DNA of 64,000 nt from Nocardioides sp. zg-DK7169 (lineage in GTDB: Bacteria; Actinomycetota; Actinomycetes; Propionibacteriales; Nocardioidaceae), in NCBI RefSeq assembly GCF_013155365.1, contig NZ_JABJRA010000005.1:186001-250000 (forward strand). Reading direction: 5' to 3'. Of this stretch, positions 46,578 through 54,845 are shown in pieces. A program made the position numbers and the translations under genes. The notes beneath the pieces were generated by a model, which searched no databases, was not told where the DNA came from, and saw nothing but the letters and a program-made list of their open reading frames with translations. Within the stretch, counting starts at the first letter, position 1; the number at the start of each line of letters is the position of its first letter.

Positions 46578-47687
46578 TCAGTGGTCGATGTGGCAGGCGC
46601 CGGCAGCGGCACTGATGCAGGTCTGGATGCGGACGCCGTCGCCGGGGGCGGCGGTGGTCACCTCGCCGTTGCGCAGGTCGCGCACGGCGCCCTCGCGCAG
46701 CGGCAGCACGCAGCCGAAGCAGATGCCCATCCGGCATCCGCTCGGCATCAGCACGCCGGCGTCCTCGGCGGCGTCGAGGATCGTGGTGGCACCGTCCATC
46801 TCGACGGTGGTCCCGGAACCGGCGAAGACGACCGAGCCGCCCTCCCCGGGAGTGATCAGGTCGGTGCGGAAACGCTCCACCGACAGCGGCAGCCCGAGCG
46901 CGTCGTGGTGCTCGGCGAGCGCGTCGAGCAGCCCCGCCGGCCCGCAGGCGTACGTCGTGCGCTCGGCGAGGTCGGGGACCAGGGCGCCCAGGCCGCGCTC
47001 GGGGTCGTCGACCTCGAGGCGACCGGTGACGGTGGTGTGCAGCTCGACGAGGCGGATCAGGCCACGGTCGGCGTACCCGCGCAGCTCCGCGCCGAACAGC
47101 ACCGAGTCGCGGGTCTGCGCAGAGTGCAGCAGCACGATGTCGGAGCGCACCGGCTCGGCGCGGGAGAACAGGTTGCGCAGCATCCCGATCACCGGGGTGA
47201 TGCCCGAGCCGGCAGTGACCAGCAGCAGCTTGCCCGGGGCGGGGTCGCCGAGCACGAAGTCGCCCTCGGCCTGGCCGAGCTGGAGCATCGTGCCGGGACG
47301 AACCCGGTGGACCAGGTGCATGGAGACCGCGCCGCCCTCGATCGCCTTGACGGTGATCGAGATGCAGCCGTCGGCGCGCGGGCCGTGGGTCAGCGAGTAG
47401 GTGCGCCACAGGCGGACCCCGTCGACCTCGACCCCGACGCGCACGAACTGCCCGGGCTGGTGCCCGGCCCAGTCGCGGCCGGGGCGGATCAGGAGGGTGG
47501 CCGAGCCGGCGGTCTCGGGGCGGACCTCGACGACCTTGCCGCGCAGCGGCGCGCCGGCACGCAGCGGGTGGAAGACGTCGAGGACGTCGTCGAGCTCGAG
47601 CGGCGTGACGGCTGCCTCGGCGACCCGTCGCAGAGTCCCGCGCAGGGACCTGGTGCGACCGGAGCTGGGATCGGTGAGGCTGACCAT
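46578..47687 (-). CDS. Ferredoxin-NAD(P)H reductase, desaturase partner
   Basis: 369 residues. FAD domain (RLWRTYSLTHGPRADG), NAD(P) domain (LLLVTAGSGITPVIGMLRNL, YACGPAGLLDAL) and a C-terminal plant-type 2Fe-2S ferredoxin with CRMGICFGC and a later CIS. Order FNR then ferredoxin as in Rv3230c. It passes electrons from NADPH to the desaturase downstream. The AT-richer patch 47746-47785 probably holds the divergent promoters for this operon and the fasciclin gene. Confidence 0.9.
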   Translation of the reverse strand: MVSLTDPSSGRTRSLRGTLRRVAEAAVTPLELDDVLDVFHPLRAGAPLRGKVVEVRPETAGSATLLIRPGRDWAGHQPGQFVRVGVEVDGVRLWRTYSLTHGPRADGCISITVKAIEGGAVSMHLVHRVRPGTMLQLGQAEGDFVLGDPAPGKLLLVTAGSGITPVIGMLRNLFSRAEPVRSDIVLLHSAQTRDSVLFGAELRGYADRGLIRLVELHTTVTGRLEVDDPERGLGALVPDLAERTTYACGPAGLLDALAEHHDALGLPLSVERFRTDLITPGEGGSVVFAGSGTTVEMDGATTILDAAEDAGVLMPSGCRMGICFGCVLPLREGAVRDLRNGEVTTAAPGDGVRIQTCISAAAGACHIDH

Positions 47688-47900
47688 GCCCCCATCCTCC
47701 CCCGACCGGGGTGCAAAGTCCTGTCCCTCCCACGTGAACCGCAGGCAATTCCTTGTTCGGCTCGCACAATGTTGAACAGATCACTCTCCGGCACCATCCG
47801 CCCGCGCCGCTGCGCCGAACAACTCGAGAAACACCGCGGTGGCTGACCGCCCCCGGCCAGCACCGTGCCCCGTGCACCGACAACGGAGGGAAACCGCACC

Positions 47901-48566
47901 ATGAAGCGCACCGTCTCCACCACGTGGAAGCTCGCCCTGAGCGGCGTGGTCACCGCAGCACTCGCCAGCACCGCCGTGATGCCCGCCGCCCACGCCGACG
48001 CCACCACCGAGCGCAAGGCCGGCAACAAGAGCCTGGCCAAGGTGCTCGCGGCCGACGGCAACAAGTTCGACAAGAACTGGAAGGACTTCGACATCCTCGA
48101 GAAGGGCGTGCTCGCCGTGCTCGAGGCAAAGCCGGACAGTGCGGTCAAGCTGCTCACCCAGGGCGGCAAGCGGGCCACCGCCTTCCTCCCGACCGACGCG
48201 GCGTTCCGGGCGCTGGTCAAGGACGTCAGCGGCAGCGCGCCGAAGACCGAGCGCGCGACGTTCAACGCCCTGGCGTCGGTCGCCGACGTCGACACCCTCG
48301 AGGCGGTGCTGCTCTACCACGTCGTCGCGGGCAAGACCCTGACCAGCAAGAAGGTCCTGGCCTCCGACGGCGCCAAGGTCACCACCGCCCTCGGTCAGCA
48401 GGTCAAGGTCGACGTGAAGGGCAAGGGCAAGAAGACCAAGGTCCTCCTCGTCGACCTCGACAAGAACGACGCCAACCCGCAGGTGATCACGCTCGACATC
48501 AACAAGGGCAACAAGCAGATCGGCCACGGCATCAACCGGGTCCTGCGCCCGATCGACCTGCCCTGA
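47901..48566 (+). CDS. Secreted fasciclin-domain protein
   Basis: 221 residues from ATG 47901 (GGAGGG 10 bp upstream). Signal peptide (KLALSGVVTAALASTAVMPA) ends near AHADA. Single FAS1 domain with conserved blocks ATAFLPTDAAFRALVKDV and VLLYHVVAGKTL, and the closing GHGINRVLRPID. FAS1 proteins mediate surface adhesion. Basic for its type. Monocistronic. Confidence 0.92.
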   Translation: MKRTVSTTWKLALSGVVTAALASTAVMPAAHADATTERKAGNKSLAKVLAADGNKFDKNWKDFDILEKGVLAVLEAKPDSAVKLLTQGGKRATAFLPTDAAFRALVKDVSGSAPKTERATFNALASVADVDTLEAVLLYHVVAGKTLTSKKVLASDGAKVTTALGQQVKVDVKGKGKKTKVLLVDLDKNDANPQVITLDINKGNKQIGHGINRVLRPIDLP

Positions 48567-48607
48567 CGCAGGCGCTCCACCCCCACGCGCCCCGTAGCGT
48601 CGTCCCC

Positions 48608-49477
48608 GTGGACGCGCAGCGCGCACGACAGCGGCACGGCCGCGGCCTCCGGGCCGCGGCCGTGCTGCTGCTCCTCCTCGGGGTGGCGGCGGCCGGGTGC
48701 GCCGAGGAGGAGGACCCGACCTACGTCGCCCTCGGCGACTCCTTCACCTCCGGTCCGCTGATCCCGACCAACGACCACGCCGGCGGCTGCCTGCGCTCGG
48801 ACCACAACTACCCCTCGCTGGTCGCGCAGGAGGCCGGGCTCGAGCTGGTCGACGTGAGCTGCTCGGGGGCGCGCACCGCCGACCTCACCGGGACCCAGAC
48901 GGTCTTCGGCAACGCCCACCCGCCGCAGCTCGACGCCGTCGACCCCGACACCGACGTGATCACCGTCGGCATCGGCGGCAACGACGAGGACGTCGCCTCG
49001 CTGCTCTTCGGCTACTGCGCGAGCCTCGGCGCCGCCGACCCCACCGGTACGCCGTGCACCCTCCAGGATTCCGCGCAGCCGGTGCCGATGGCGGCCCGGC
49101 TCCAGACGGTCCGCACCAACCTGGACGCGGCGTTCGCCGAGATCCGCGAGCGCGCGCCGGAGGCGGAGGTGATCGCCGTGGGCTACCCCCAGCTCCTCCC
49201 GGCGCAGGGCAGCTGCCCGGACCGGCTGCCGATCGCGCCCGGCGACTACGCCTGGGCGCGCGGGCTCAACGCCGAGCTGAACGACGCGGTGGCCGACGCC
49301 GCCTCCCGCGCGGGCTTCGACTTCGTCGACATGTGGGCGGCCAGCGAGGGCCACGACATCTGCGCGGCCGAGCCGTGGGTCAACGGGGCGGCGAGCGACC
49401 CGGAGGCGGCGCTGGCCTTCCACCCGTTCGCGGTCTACGAGCGCGAGGTGGCCGACCGGGTACTGGACCTGTTGTGA
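48608..49477 (+). CDS. SGNH/GDSL hydrolase lipoprotein, first of tandem pair
   Basis: 289 residues from GTG 48608. Lipobox LLGVAAAGCAEEED. Catalytic blocks: YVALGDSFTSGP (Ser), ITVGIGGNDED (Asn) and FHPFAVYERE (His). Cysteine pairs (GGCLRSDHNY, VDVSCSGART, GSCPDRLP, HDICAAEPW) match the disulfide pattern of secreted streptomycete-type lipases of this class. Anchored outside the membrane; ester substrate unknown. Overlaps its paralogue by 4 bp. Confidence 0.9.
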   Translation: MDAQRARQRHGRGLRAAAVLLLLLGVAAAGCAEEEDPTYVALGDSFTSGPLIPTNDHAGGCLRSDHNYPSLVAQEAGLELVDVSCSGARTADLTGTQTVFGNAHPPQLDAVDPDTDVITVGIGGNDEDVASLLFGYCASLGAADPTGTPCTLQDSAQPVPMAARLQTVRTNLDAAFAEIRERAPEAEVIAVGYPQLLPAQGSCPDRLPIAPGDYAWARGLNAELNDAVADAASRAGFDFVDMWAASEGHDICAAEPWVNGAASDPEAALAFHPFAVYEREVADRVLDLL

Positions 49478-50454
49478 CCTCGCAGCGCCGCCGTACCCGT
49501 TCCGCCTCCCGGCCCCGCCGGACCGCCCGCTCCCTCGTGGCCCCCCTCCTCGCCCTGGCGCTCGCCACCGCGGTGGCGGGCTGCAGCGACGAGAGCAGCG
49601 AGGTCGAGGAGCTCGCCGAGCAGGCCCCGACCCCCAGCAGCACCCCGTCGCTGCCGGTCCAGCCCGAGGAGCCGTCGCGCGTCGGTTCCTACGTCGCGCT
49701 CGGGGACTCCTTCACCGCCGCGCCCCTCATCACCGCCCCGGCGGTCGCGGACGGGTGCCTGCGCTCGACGCGCAACTACCCGACCCTGGTCGCCGAGGCC
49801 CTCGGTGCGGAGCTGGAGGACCGCAGCTGCGGCGGCGCCGAGACCGGCAACCTCACCGGCCCGCAGCGCACCTTCGCCGGCACCGTGCCCGCGCAGCTGC
49901 GCGCCGTGGACCGCGACACCGACCTGGTCACGATGGGGATCGGCGGCAATGACTTCGAGGTCTTCGCGACGCTGGTGCGCTGCGCCGAGCTCGGCGCCGA
50001 CGACCCCGACGGTGCCCCCTGCACCGAGCGGTACGGCGAGGACGGCGGCGCGGAGCTCCAGGACAACCTCGCGACCATCGGCGAGCGGCTGCGCGCGAGC
50101 ATCGAGCAGGTGCGCGAGCGCGCCCCGCGCGCCGAGATCGTGGTGGTCGGCTATCCCCGGGTGATCCCGCCGGCCGCCTCGTGTCCCGAGCTGCTGCCGC
50201 TCGCGCGCGGCGACCGCGCCCTGGCGGCCGGGCTCAACCGCCGCCTCGCCGACGTGGAGCGGCGGGTCGCCCGCAGCGCCGGCGTCGCGTACGTCGACCT
50301 GTACGCCGCCAGCGAGGGCCACGACATCTGCTCGGACCGCCCGTGGGTCAACGGGCGCGCCACGGTGCCCGGCCACGCCCTGGCCTACCACCCGCTGGAG
50401 GCCGGCCAGCGGGCCGCGGCGCGCCTCGTGCTGGACGCCCTCGAGCGCGACTGA
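49474..50454 (+). CDS. SGNH/GDSL hydrolase lipoprotein, second of tandem pair
   Basis: 326 residues from the GTG overlapping the previous stop. Basic signal segment, lipobox ALATAVAGCSDES, then a ~40-residue Glu/Pro/Ser linker before the catalytic domain (SYVALGDSFTAAP, VTMGIGGNDFEV, YHPLEAGQ). Same cysteine framework as the neighbour, so the pair arose by tandem duplication; the long linker lets this copy reach further from the membrane. Confidence 0.9.
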   Translation: MTSQRRRTRSASRPRRTARSLVAPLLALALATAVAGCSDESSEVEELAEQAPTPSSTPSLPVQPEEPSRVGSYVALGDSFTAAPLITAPAVADGCLRSTRNYPTLVAEALGAELEDRSCGGAETGNLTGPQRTFAGTVPAQLRAVDRDTDLVTMGIGGNDFEVFATLVRCAELGADDPDGAPCTERYGEDGGAELQDNLATIGERLRASIEQVRERAPRAEIVVVGYPRVIPPAASCPELLPLARGDRALAAGLNRRLADVERRVARSAGVAYVDLYAASEGHDICSDRPWVNGRATVPGHALAYHPLEAGQRAAARLVLDALERD

Positions 50455-50472
50455 GCCCGGGGGGGCCTGGCC

Positions 50473-51981
50473 TCAGAGGTCCCGGTGCACCACCAGGCCA
50501 CCGACGACGGTGAGCCCCACGCTGGTGCCGCGCAGCAGGGCGCCGGTCTCGGCGGTGTCGGCTCCCGTCGCCAGCGGGTCGCGGTCGAGCAGGGCGAGGT
50601 CGCCACGGGAGCCGACCCGCACGCTCGGCTGCCCGTCGACCGACGCGGCCAGCGCCTCCTGCGGGGTCAGCGCCTGCTCGGGGTGCCAGGGCGCGCGCTC
50701 GTCGGCGCTGCGGTGCACGGCCGCGGCGATGGCCAGCCACGGGTCGAGCGGGGAGACGGGCGCGTCGGAGCCCATCGCCAGCTCGACGCCGTCGTCGAGC
50801 ATCCAGCGGAACGCGAAGCAGCGCGCCGAGCGGTCCCCCCAGATCCGGTCGGTGAGGTCGCGGTCGTCGAGCAGGTGGGCCGGCTGCACGCTCGCGCGCA
50901 GCCCGAGCCGCGCCATCCGGGTGATGTCCTCACGGCGCATCATCTGGGCGTGCTCGATCGAGCCGCGGGCGCCGGTCTCGGCGTACGCGCTGAGCGCGTC
51001 GGCCGCCGCGGCGTCGCCGATGGCGTGGGTGGCGACCTCGAGGCCGGCACCGGTCGCCCGGGTGAGCAGTGCGCGCAGCTCCTCCGGGGACTGGTTGGGC
51101 TGGCCGGAGGGGTACTCCAGGCGCTGCGCGTCGCCGTACGGCTCGCAGCACCACGCCGTGCGGGTGTTGAGCGAGCCGTCGCTGATGATCTTGAGCGGGC
51201 CCATCGTGGCCCGGTCGTCGCAGCCCGGCAGCGGGTCGCCGGTGCGCAGCCCGGCCGCGATGACCCGCTCCAGCGTCGAGGCGTAGGACCCCCAGCGCAC
51301 CCGCAGCCGGTCGCAGCCCTCGGCCCAGCGGGTGGCCCAGTCCTCGGGGGTGCCGCTGAACTCGAGGTCGACGATCCCCGCCACGCCCAGCGCGGCCGCG
51401 GCGTCCAGCGCACGCCGGAACGCCGCGGGCGAGGTCTCGTCGGCCCCGCCCAGGGTCCCCAGGCGCGGGTAGGTCGCGAACCACTCGGTCTCGCGGACCA
51501 CGGAGTCGCGCACCGGCAGCGCCAGGTGCATCAGCGCGGTGGTGTTGAGCCAGCCGTGGTGGCCGTCGCCGCTCATCAGCACGACGGGGATGTCGCCGGA
51601 GACCGCGTCGAGCTCGGAGACGGTGACCTCACGGTCCCAGGTGCCGGCCCGGTGCCCCCAGCCGATGACCGGTTCGCCGGGGCGCTCGGCGATGCGCGCG
51701 CACACCAGGTTCAGCGCCTCCTCCGGCGAGCGGGCCGAGGAGAGGTCGAGGCGCTGGGAGGCCAGCGTCCACTGGGTCATGTGCAGGTGCTGGTCCCACA
51801 GGCCGGGGATCACCCAGCGCCCGCCGGCGTCGATCTCCTCGACGCCCTGCGGGCGCGCGAGGCCGGGCCCGACGGCGGTGACCGACCCGAGCTCGACGAG
51901 CACGTCGACGGGACGATCGGGCGCCCGCTCGTCCGGTCGCAGGGGTACCGGACGGGTGTTGCGGATCAGGAGACTGCTCAC
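50473..51981 (-). CDS. YtcJ-type amidohydrolase
   Basis: 502 residues, GTG start. Metal-dependent amidohydrolase fold: GLWDQHLHMTQW (HxH), MSGDGHHGWLNTTAL, SDGSLNTRTAWCCEPY, ATHAIGDAAAADAL, and GSDAPVSPLDPW. This is the YtcJ/NfdA branch, hydrolysing amide bonds of small molecules, often N-substituted formamides; real substrate unknown. Cytoplasmic. Convergent with the SGNH pair. Confidence 0.88.
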   Translation of the reverse strand: MSSLLIRNTRPVPLRPDERAPDRPVDVLVELGSVTAVGPGLARPQGVEEIDAGGRWVIPGLWDQHLHMTQWTLASQRLDLSSARSPEEALNLVCARIAERPGEPVIGWGHRAGTWDREVTVSELDAVSGDIPVVLMSGDGHHGWLNTTALMHLALPVRDSVVRETEWFATYPRLGTLGGADETSPAAFRRALDAAAALGVAGIVDLEFSGTPEDWATRWAEGCDRLRVRWGSYASTLERVIAAGLRTGDPLPGCDDRATMGPLKIISDGSLNTRTAWCCEPYGDAQRLEYPSGQPNQSPEELRALLTRATGAGLEVATHAIGDAAAADALSAYAETGARGSIEHAQMMRREDITRMARLGLRASVQPAHLLDDRDLTDRIWGDRSARCFAFRWMLDDGVELAMGSDAPVSPLDPWLAIAAAVHRSADERAPWHPEQALTPQEALAASVDGQPSVRVGSRGDLALLDRDPLATGADTAETGALLRGTSVGLTVVGGLVVHRDL

Positions 51982-52025
51982 CTGCGAAGCCTAGGCCGCG
52001 CGGCGCTGGCGCTACGGTGACGCCC

Positions 52026-52670
52026 ATGTCGGCGCGGGTGCTCGGGTTCCTCCTCTGCCTCGGCCTGCTCGGGGTCGGCGGGGGCTACGCGGGGCAGCGG
52101 GTGCTCGGCGCGGACGACCCGCCGGCGTCCTTCGCCGCGCTCCCGGTCCCGGCGGCCTCGCCGTCCTACCCCGTCAACGAGTACGACGTGCGTCCCGACC
52201 CCGGGGTGGCCCCGCTCCCCGCGGACGTCGCGCTGGAGCGGATGACCCTGCGCGAGGCCGGGGAGCGGGTGAGCATCTCGGCGCCGCGGAGCTGGCTGCG
52301 GGTCGCGGTCGAGCCGGGGGCGGCGTGGAACTTCAGTCGGCCGGACAACCCGATCCCGACCTACCTGCTGCGCGTCACCCTGCTCGGCGGCCAGCGGATC
52401 TCCACCTCGGTGGCCAGTGGCGCCCGGATCGCCGCCCTGCGCGCCGCCGAGCGCGACGGCAACATGGAGGCGGTGACGGTGGAGGCCGAGACCGAGGACG
52501 GCTTCGTCGCGACCTACCTCCAGGACGGGTACCGCCGGGTGCTGATGGAGCGCTACAGCACCCTCGGGACCACCACCGCCCAGGTCGGCGTCGCCGTCAC
52601 CGGCCGCGAGGTCGACCGCACCGGTATGGCCGACCTGCTCGAGCACGTCCTCGCCTCCGCCCGCCACTGA
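52026..52670 (+). CDS. Membrane-anchored small extracytoplasmic protein
   Basis: 214 residues from ATG 52026 (GTG 52017 also in frame). N-terminal helix (VLGFLLCLGLLGVGGGYAGQ) as anchor or signal. The domain begins TLREAGERVSISAPRSWL and ends with a helix DLLEHVLASARH. The same order of elements occurs in the extracytoplasmic domain of the convergent kinase (VTVPAHWNRAV ... ATAARVLDSVV), suggesting they share a PsbP/LpqN-like fold. Function unknown. Confidence 0.7.
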   Translation: MSARVLGFLLCLGLLGVGGGYAGQRVLGADDPPASFAALPVPAASPSYPVNEYDVRPDPGVAPLPADVALERMTLREAGERVSISAPRSWLRVAVEPGAAWNFSRPDNPIPTYLLRVTLLGGQRISTSVASGARIAALRAAERDGNMEAVTVEAETEDGFVATYLQDGYRRVLMERYSTLGTTTAQVGVAVTGREVDRTGMADLLEHVLASARH

Positions 52671-52679
52671 CCCCGCCCC

Positions 52680-52707
52680 CCCCGGTCGGGCTCGCCCCCG
52701 ACCGGGG
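52680..52707. terminator. Bidirectional hairpin between convergent genes
   Basis: A perfect 11-bp stem (CCCCGGTCGGG/CCCGACCGGGG, loop CTCGCC) fills the 37-bp gap between the anchored-protein gene and the kinase gene. Serves both. Confidence 0.85.
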
Positions 52708-54213
52708 TCACATCCCGTGGGCGACCACGGAGTCCAGGACGCGGGCGGCGGTGGCCCGGTCGGCGCTGCGGATCTGGACCCAGAGCAGCTGGTCGCCGGT
52801 GACCTGGACGACGCGCTCGACGGTGACCCCGGCCGGGCAGTCCTGGTGGACCACCGTCCGCGACGGGTCGCCGTCCATCCGGTCGTCCTGGGGGGAGCCG
52901 GTGGAGGCGCACTCGGGGTGCTGCGGCAGCTGGACGGGGAGCTCGGTGCCGGGCAGCAGGCCGATGAAGACGCCCTGCCCGGCGCCGCCGGGGTCGTGCC
53001 AGGTCGGGCTGGTGCCGACCGAGAGCGCCGGCTGCTCGGCGTCGTCGTTGGGCGGCACCCAGCCGTCGTCGGCCACCGCGCGGTTCCAGTGCGCCGGCAC
53101 CGTCACGCTCAGGGTCCCGCCGACGTCGTCGAGGCTGACGCCCGCCGGATCGGCGTCGTCCGCCCACACCACGCCGCCCACGGCGCCCGCCGCGAGGGCC
53201 AGCAGGCCGCCGACGCCCACGAGCACCCGGCGCCCGCCCCGCGGCCACGCGGCGTCGCCCCGGGTGGGCGGCTGCGGCGCGGGGGCTGGCGCTGCTGCCG
53301 GTGGGTCGGGGCGCGCCCCGGCCTGGGTGAGGTCGGGGTCCAGCGGCAGCCACGGCTGCGAGGCCCCGGGCGCCGCGGCCACCACCGGCTCCAGCGCAGC
53401 GGCGAGCGCCGCGACGTAGGCCTCCACGTCGGGCCAGCGCTGCTCGCGCTCCGGCGCGAGCGCGCGACGCACGACCGCGTCGACGGCGTCGGGGTAGGGC
53501 CGCTCGGCGGTGGAGAGCGGGGGCAGCGTCGGGGGGTGCGCGGCGGCCTGCAGCGTCGCGTGGGGGTACGGCGCGCGCCCGGCGAGCAGCAGGTAGGTCA
53601 GCGCGCCCAGGGAGTACTGGTCGGCGCGGGCGTCGAGCGGCTCGCCCTGGGCCTGCTCGGGCGCCACGAAGGACGGCGTGCCGGCCACCATCGTGAGGCG
53701 CGAGGACACGTCCAGGGTCTTGCCGAGGCCGAGGTCGGCGACCATCGCGACCACCTGCGGTGCCTCGGCGCCCCGTCCCGCGCGGGTGCGGAACAGCACG
53801 TTGGCCGGCTTCACGTCGCGGTGCAGGATCCCGGCCTCGTGCAGCGCGGACAGGCCGGCCGCGACCTGGCACACGACCTCCAGCGCCTGCGCCGCGCTCA
53901 GCCCGTCGACCTCGAGGCGGTCGGCGAGCGTGCCCTGGTCGGCGTAGGTCATCACCAGGTAGGGACGGCCGTCGTCGAGCTCGCCGGCGTCGTAGACGCG
54001 CACCACGTGCGGGGAGTCGACCCGGCGCAGGTAGCGGCCCTCCTCCAGGAACCGACGGCGCACGTGGTGGTCCTCGGTCCAGTTCTCCGCGAGCACCTTC
54101 ACCGCGACCGGGGAGTCCAGCTGCTCGTCGTAGGCCAGCCACACGGTCGCGAACCCGCCGGCACCGATCCGCCGGCGCACGACGTAACGACCGAGACGGC
54201 TGGGCATCGACAC
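52708..54213 (-). CDS. Transmembrane Ser/Thr protein kinase
   Basis: 501 residues, GTG start at 54211-54213 (ATG at 54207 also possible). Hanks-type kinase: glycine loop GAGGFATVW, Lys39 in VAVKVL, catalytic HRDVKPANV, metal loop DLGLGK in place of DFG, and GTPSFVAPEQ. After a Pro/Ala linker a helix (VLVGVGGLLALAAGAVGGVV) leads to an extracytoplasmic domain of ~135 residues. No PASTA repeats; the sensor instead resembles the convergent anchored protein. Divergent from an ECF sigma gene, which may share its promoter region or be a target. Confidence 0.93.
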   Translation of the reverse strand: MSMPSRLGRYVVRRRIGAGGFATVWLAYDEQLDSPVAVKVLAENWTEDHHVRRRFLEEGRYLRRVDSPHVVRVYDAGELDDGRPYLVMTYADQGTLADRLEVDGLSAAQALEVVCQVAAGLSALHEAGILHRDVKPANVLFRTRAGRGAEAPQVVAMVADLGLGKTLDVSSRLTMVAGTPSFVAPEQAQGEPLDARADQYSLGALTYLLLAGRAPYPHATLQAAAHPPTLPPLSTAERPYPDAVDAVVRRALAPEREQRWPDVEAYVAALAAALEPVVAAAPGASQPWLPLDPDLTQAGARPDPPAAAPAPAPQPPTRGDAAWPRGGRRVLVGVGGLLALAAGAVGGVVWADDADPAGVSLDDVGGTLSVTVPAHWNRAVADDGWVPPNDDAEQPALSVGTSPTWHDPGGAGQGVFIGLLPGTELPVQLPQHPECASTGSPQDDRMDGDPSRTVVHQDCPAGVTVERVVQVTGDQLLWVQIRSADRATAARVLDSVVAHGM

Positions 54214-54263
54214 GCCATCATTATGTTGGACGACCGCGGCACGACTGGGAGAAACGGGCGCTG

Positions 54264-54845
54264 ATGGAGCACGAGCACCGCTACGACGGGGAGGCGAGGA
54301 CCCCCGACGAGATCGACGCGCTCGCCCGGCGCGCCCAGGACGGCGACCGCGAGGCCCTCGACGCGCTGCTGCGCGCCGTCCGCCCGCGCACCCTGGCGGT
54401 GTGCCGCGGCGTGCTGCCGCACTCCGCCGACGCCGAGGACGCCTGCCAGGAGGCGCTGATCAACGTCGCCCACAAGGTCGGCTCCTGGAACGGCCGCGGC
54501 CGGTTCACCACCTGGCTGCACGTCGTGGCGCTCAACAGCGCGCGCACGACGTACCGCCGCCTGAAGAACCAGGCGACCCCGCGCGACCCGCAGGAGGGCC
54601 TGGGCGCCGACCGCCCGGACCCGCGCACCACCAGCGTCATCGCCGGCACCCGCCTGGACCTGCTGGAGGCGATGGAGACCCTCGAGCGCGAGCACCCGCA
54701 GTACGTCGAGCCGCTGCTGCTGCGCGACGTCTACGGGATGGCCTACGACGAGATCGCCGCCCTGACCGGCGCCCCGCTGGGCACCGTCAAGGCACAGATC
54801 CACCACGGCCGTCGCCTGGTGCGCCCGCTGCTGCGGGGCGAGTGA
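54264..54845 (+). CDS. ECF-type RNA polymerase sigma factor
   Basis: 193 residues from ATG 54264. Region 2 (ALDALLRAVRPRTLAVCRGV, EDACQEALINVAHKVGSWNG, GRFTTWLHVVALNSARTTYR) and region 4 (LLLRDVYGMAYDEIAALTGA, PLGTVKAQIHHGRRLVRPLL) are complete. No anti-sigma gene follows; the next gene, overlapping by one base (TGATG), encodes an M1 peptidase lipoprotein. The divergent kinase is a possible controller. Confidence 0.92.
   Translation: MEHEHRYDGEARTPDEIDALARRAQDGDREALDALLRAVRPRTLAVCRGVLPHSADAEDACQEALINVAHKVGSWNGRGRFTTWLHVVALNSARTTYRRLKNQATPRDPQEGLGADRPDPRTTSVIAGTRLDLLEAMETLEREHPQYVEPLLLRDVYGMAYDEIAALTGAPLGTVKAQIHHGRRLVRPLLRGE

Noticed and set aside
47753..47781. Promoter with -35 TTGTTC for the fasciclin gene
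   Set aside because: The hexamer 17 bp downstream (ACAGAT) is a poor -10, and a minus-strand reading fits about as well; left as an unresolved divergent region.
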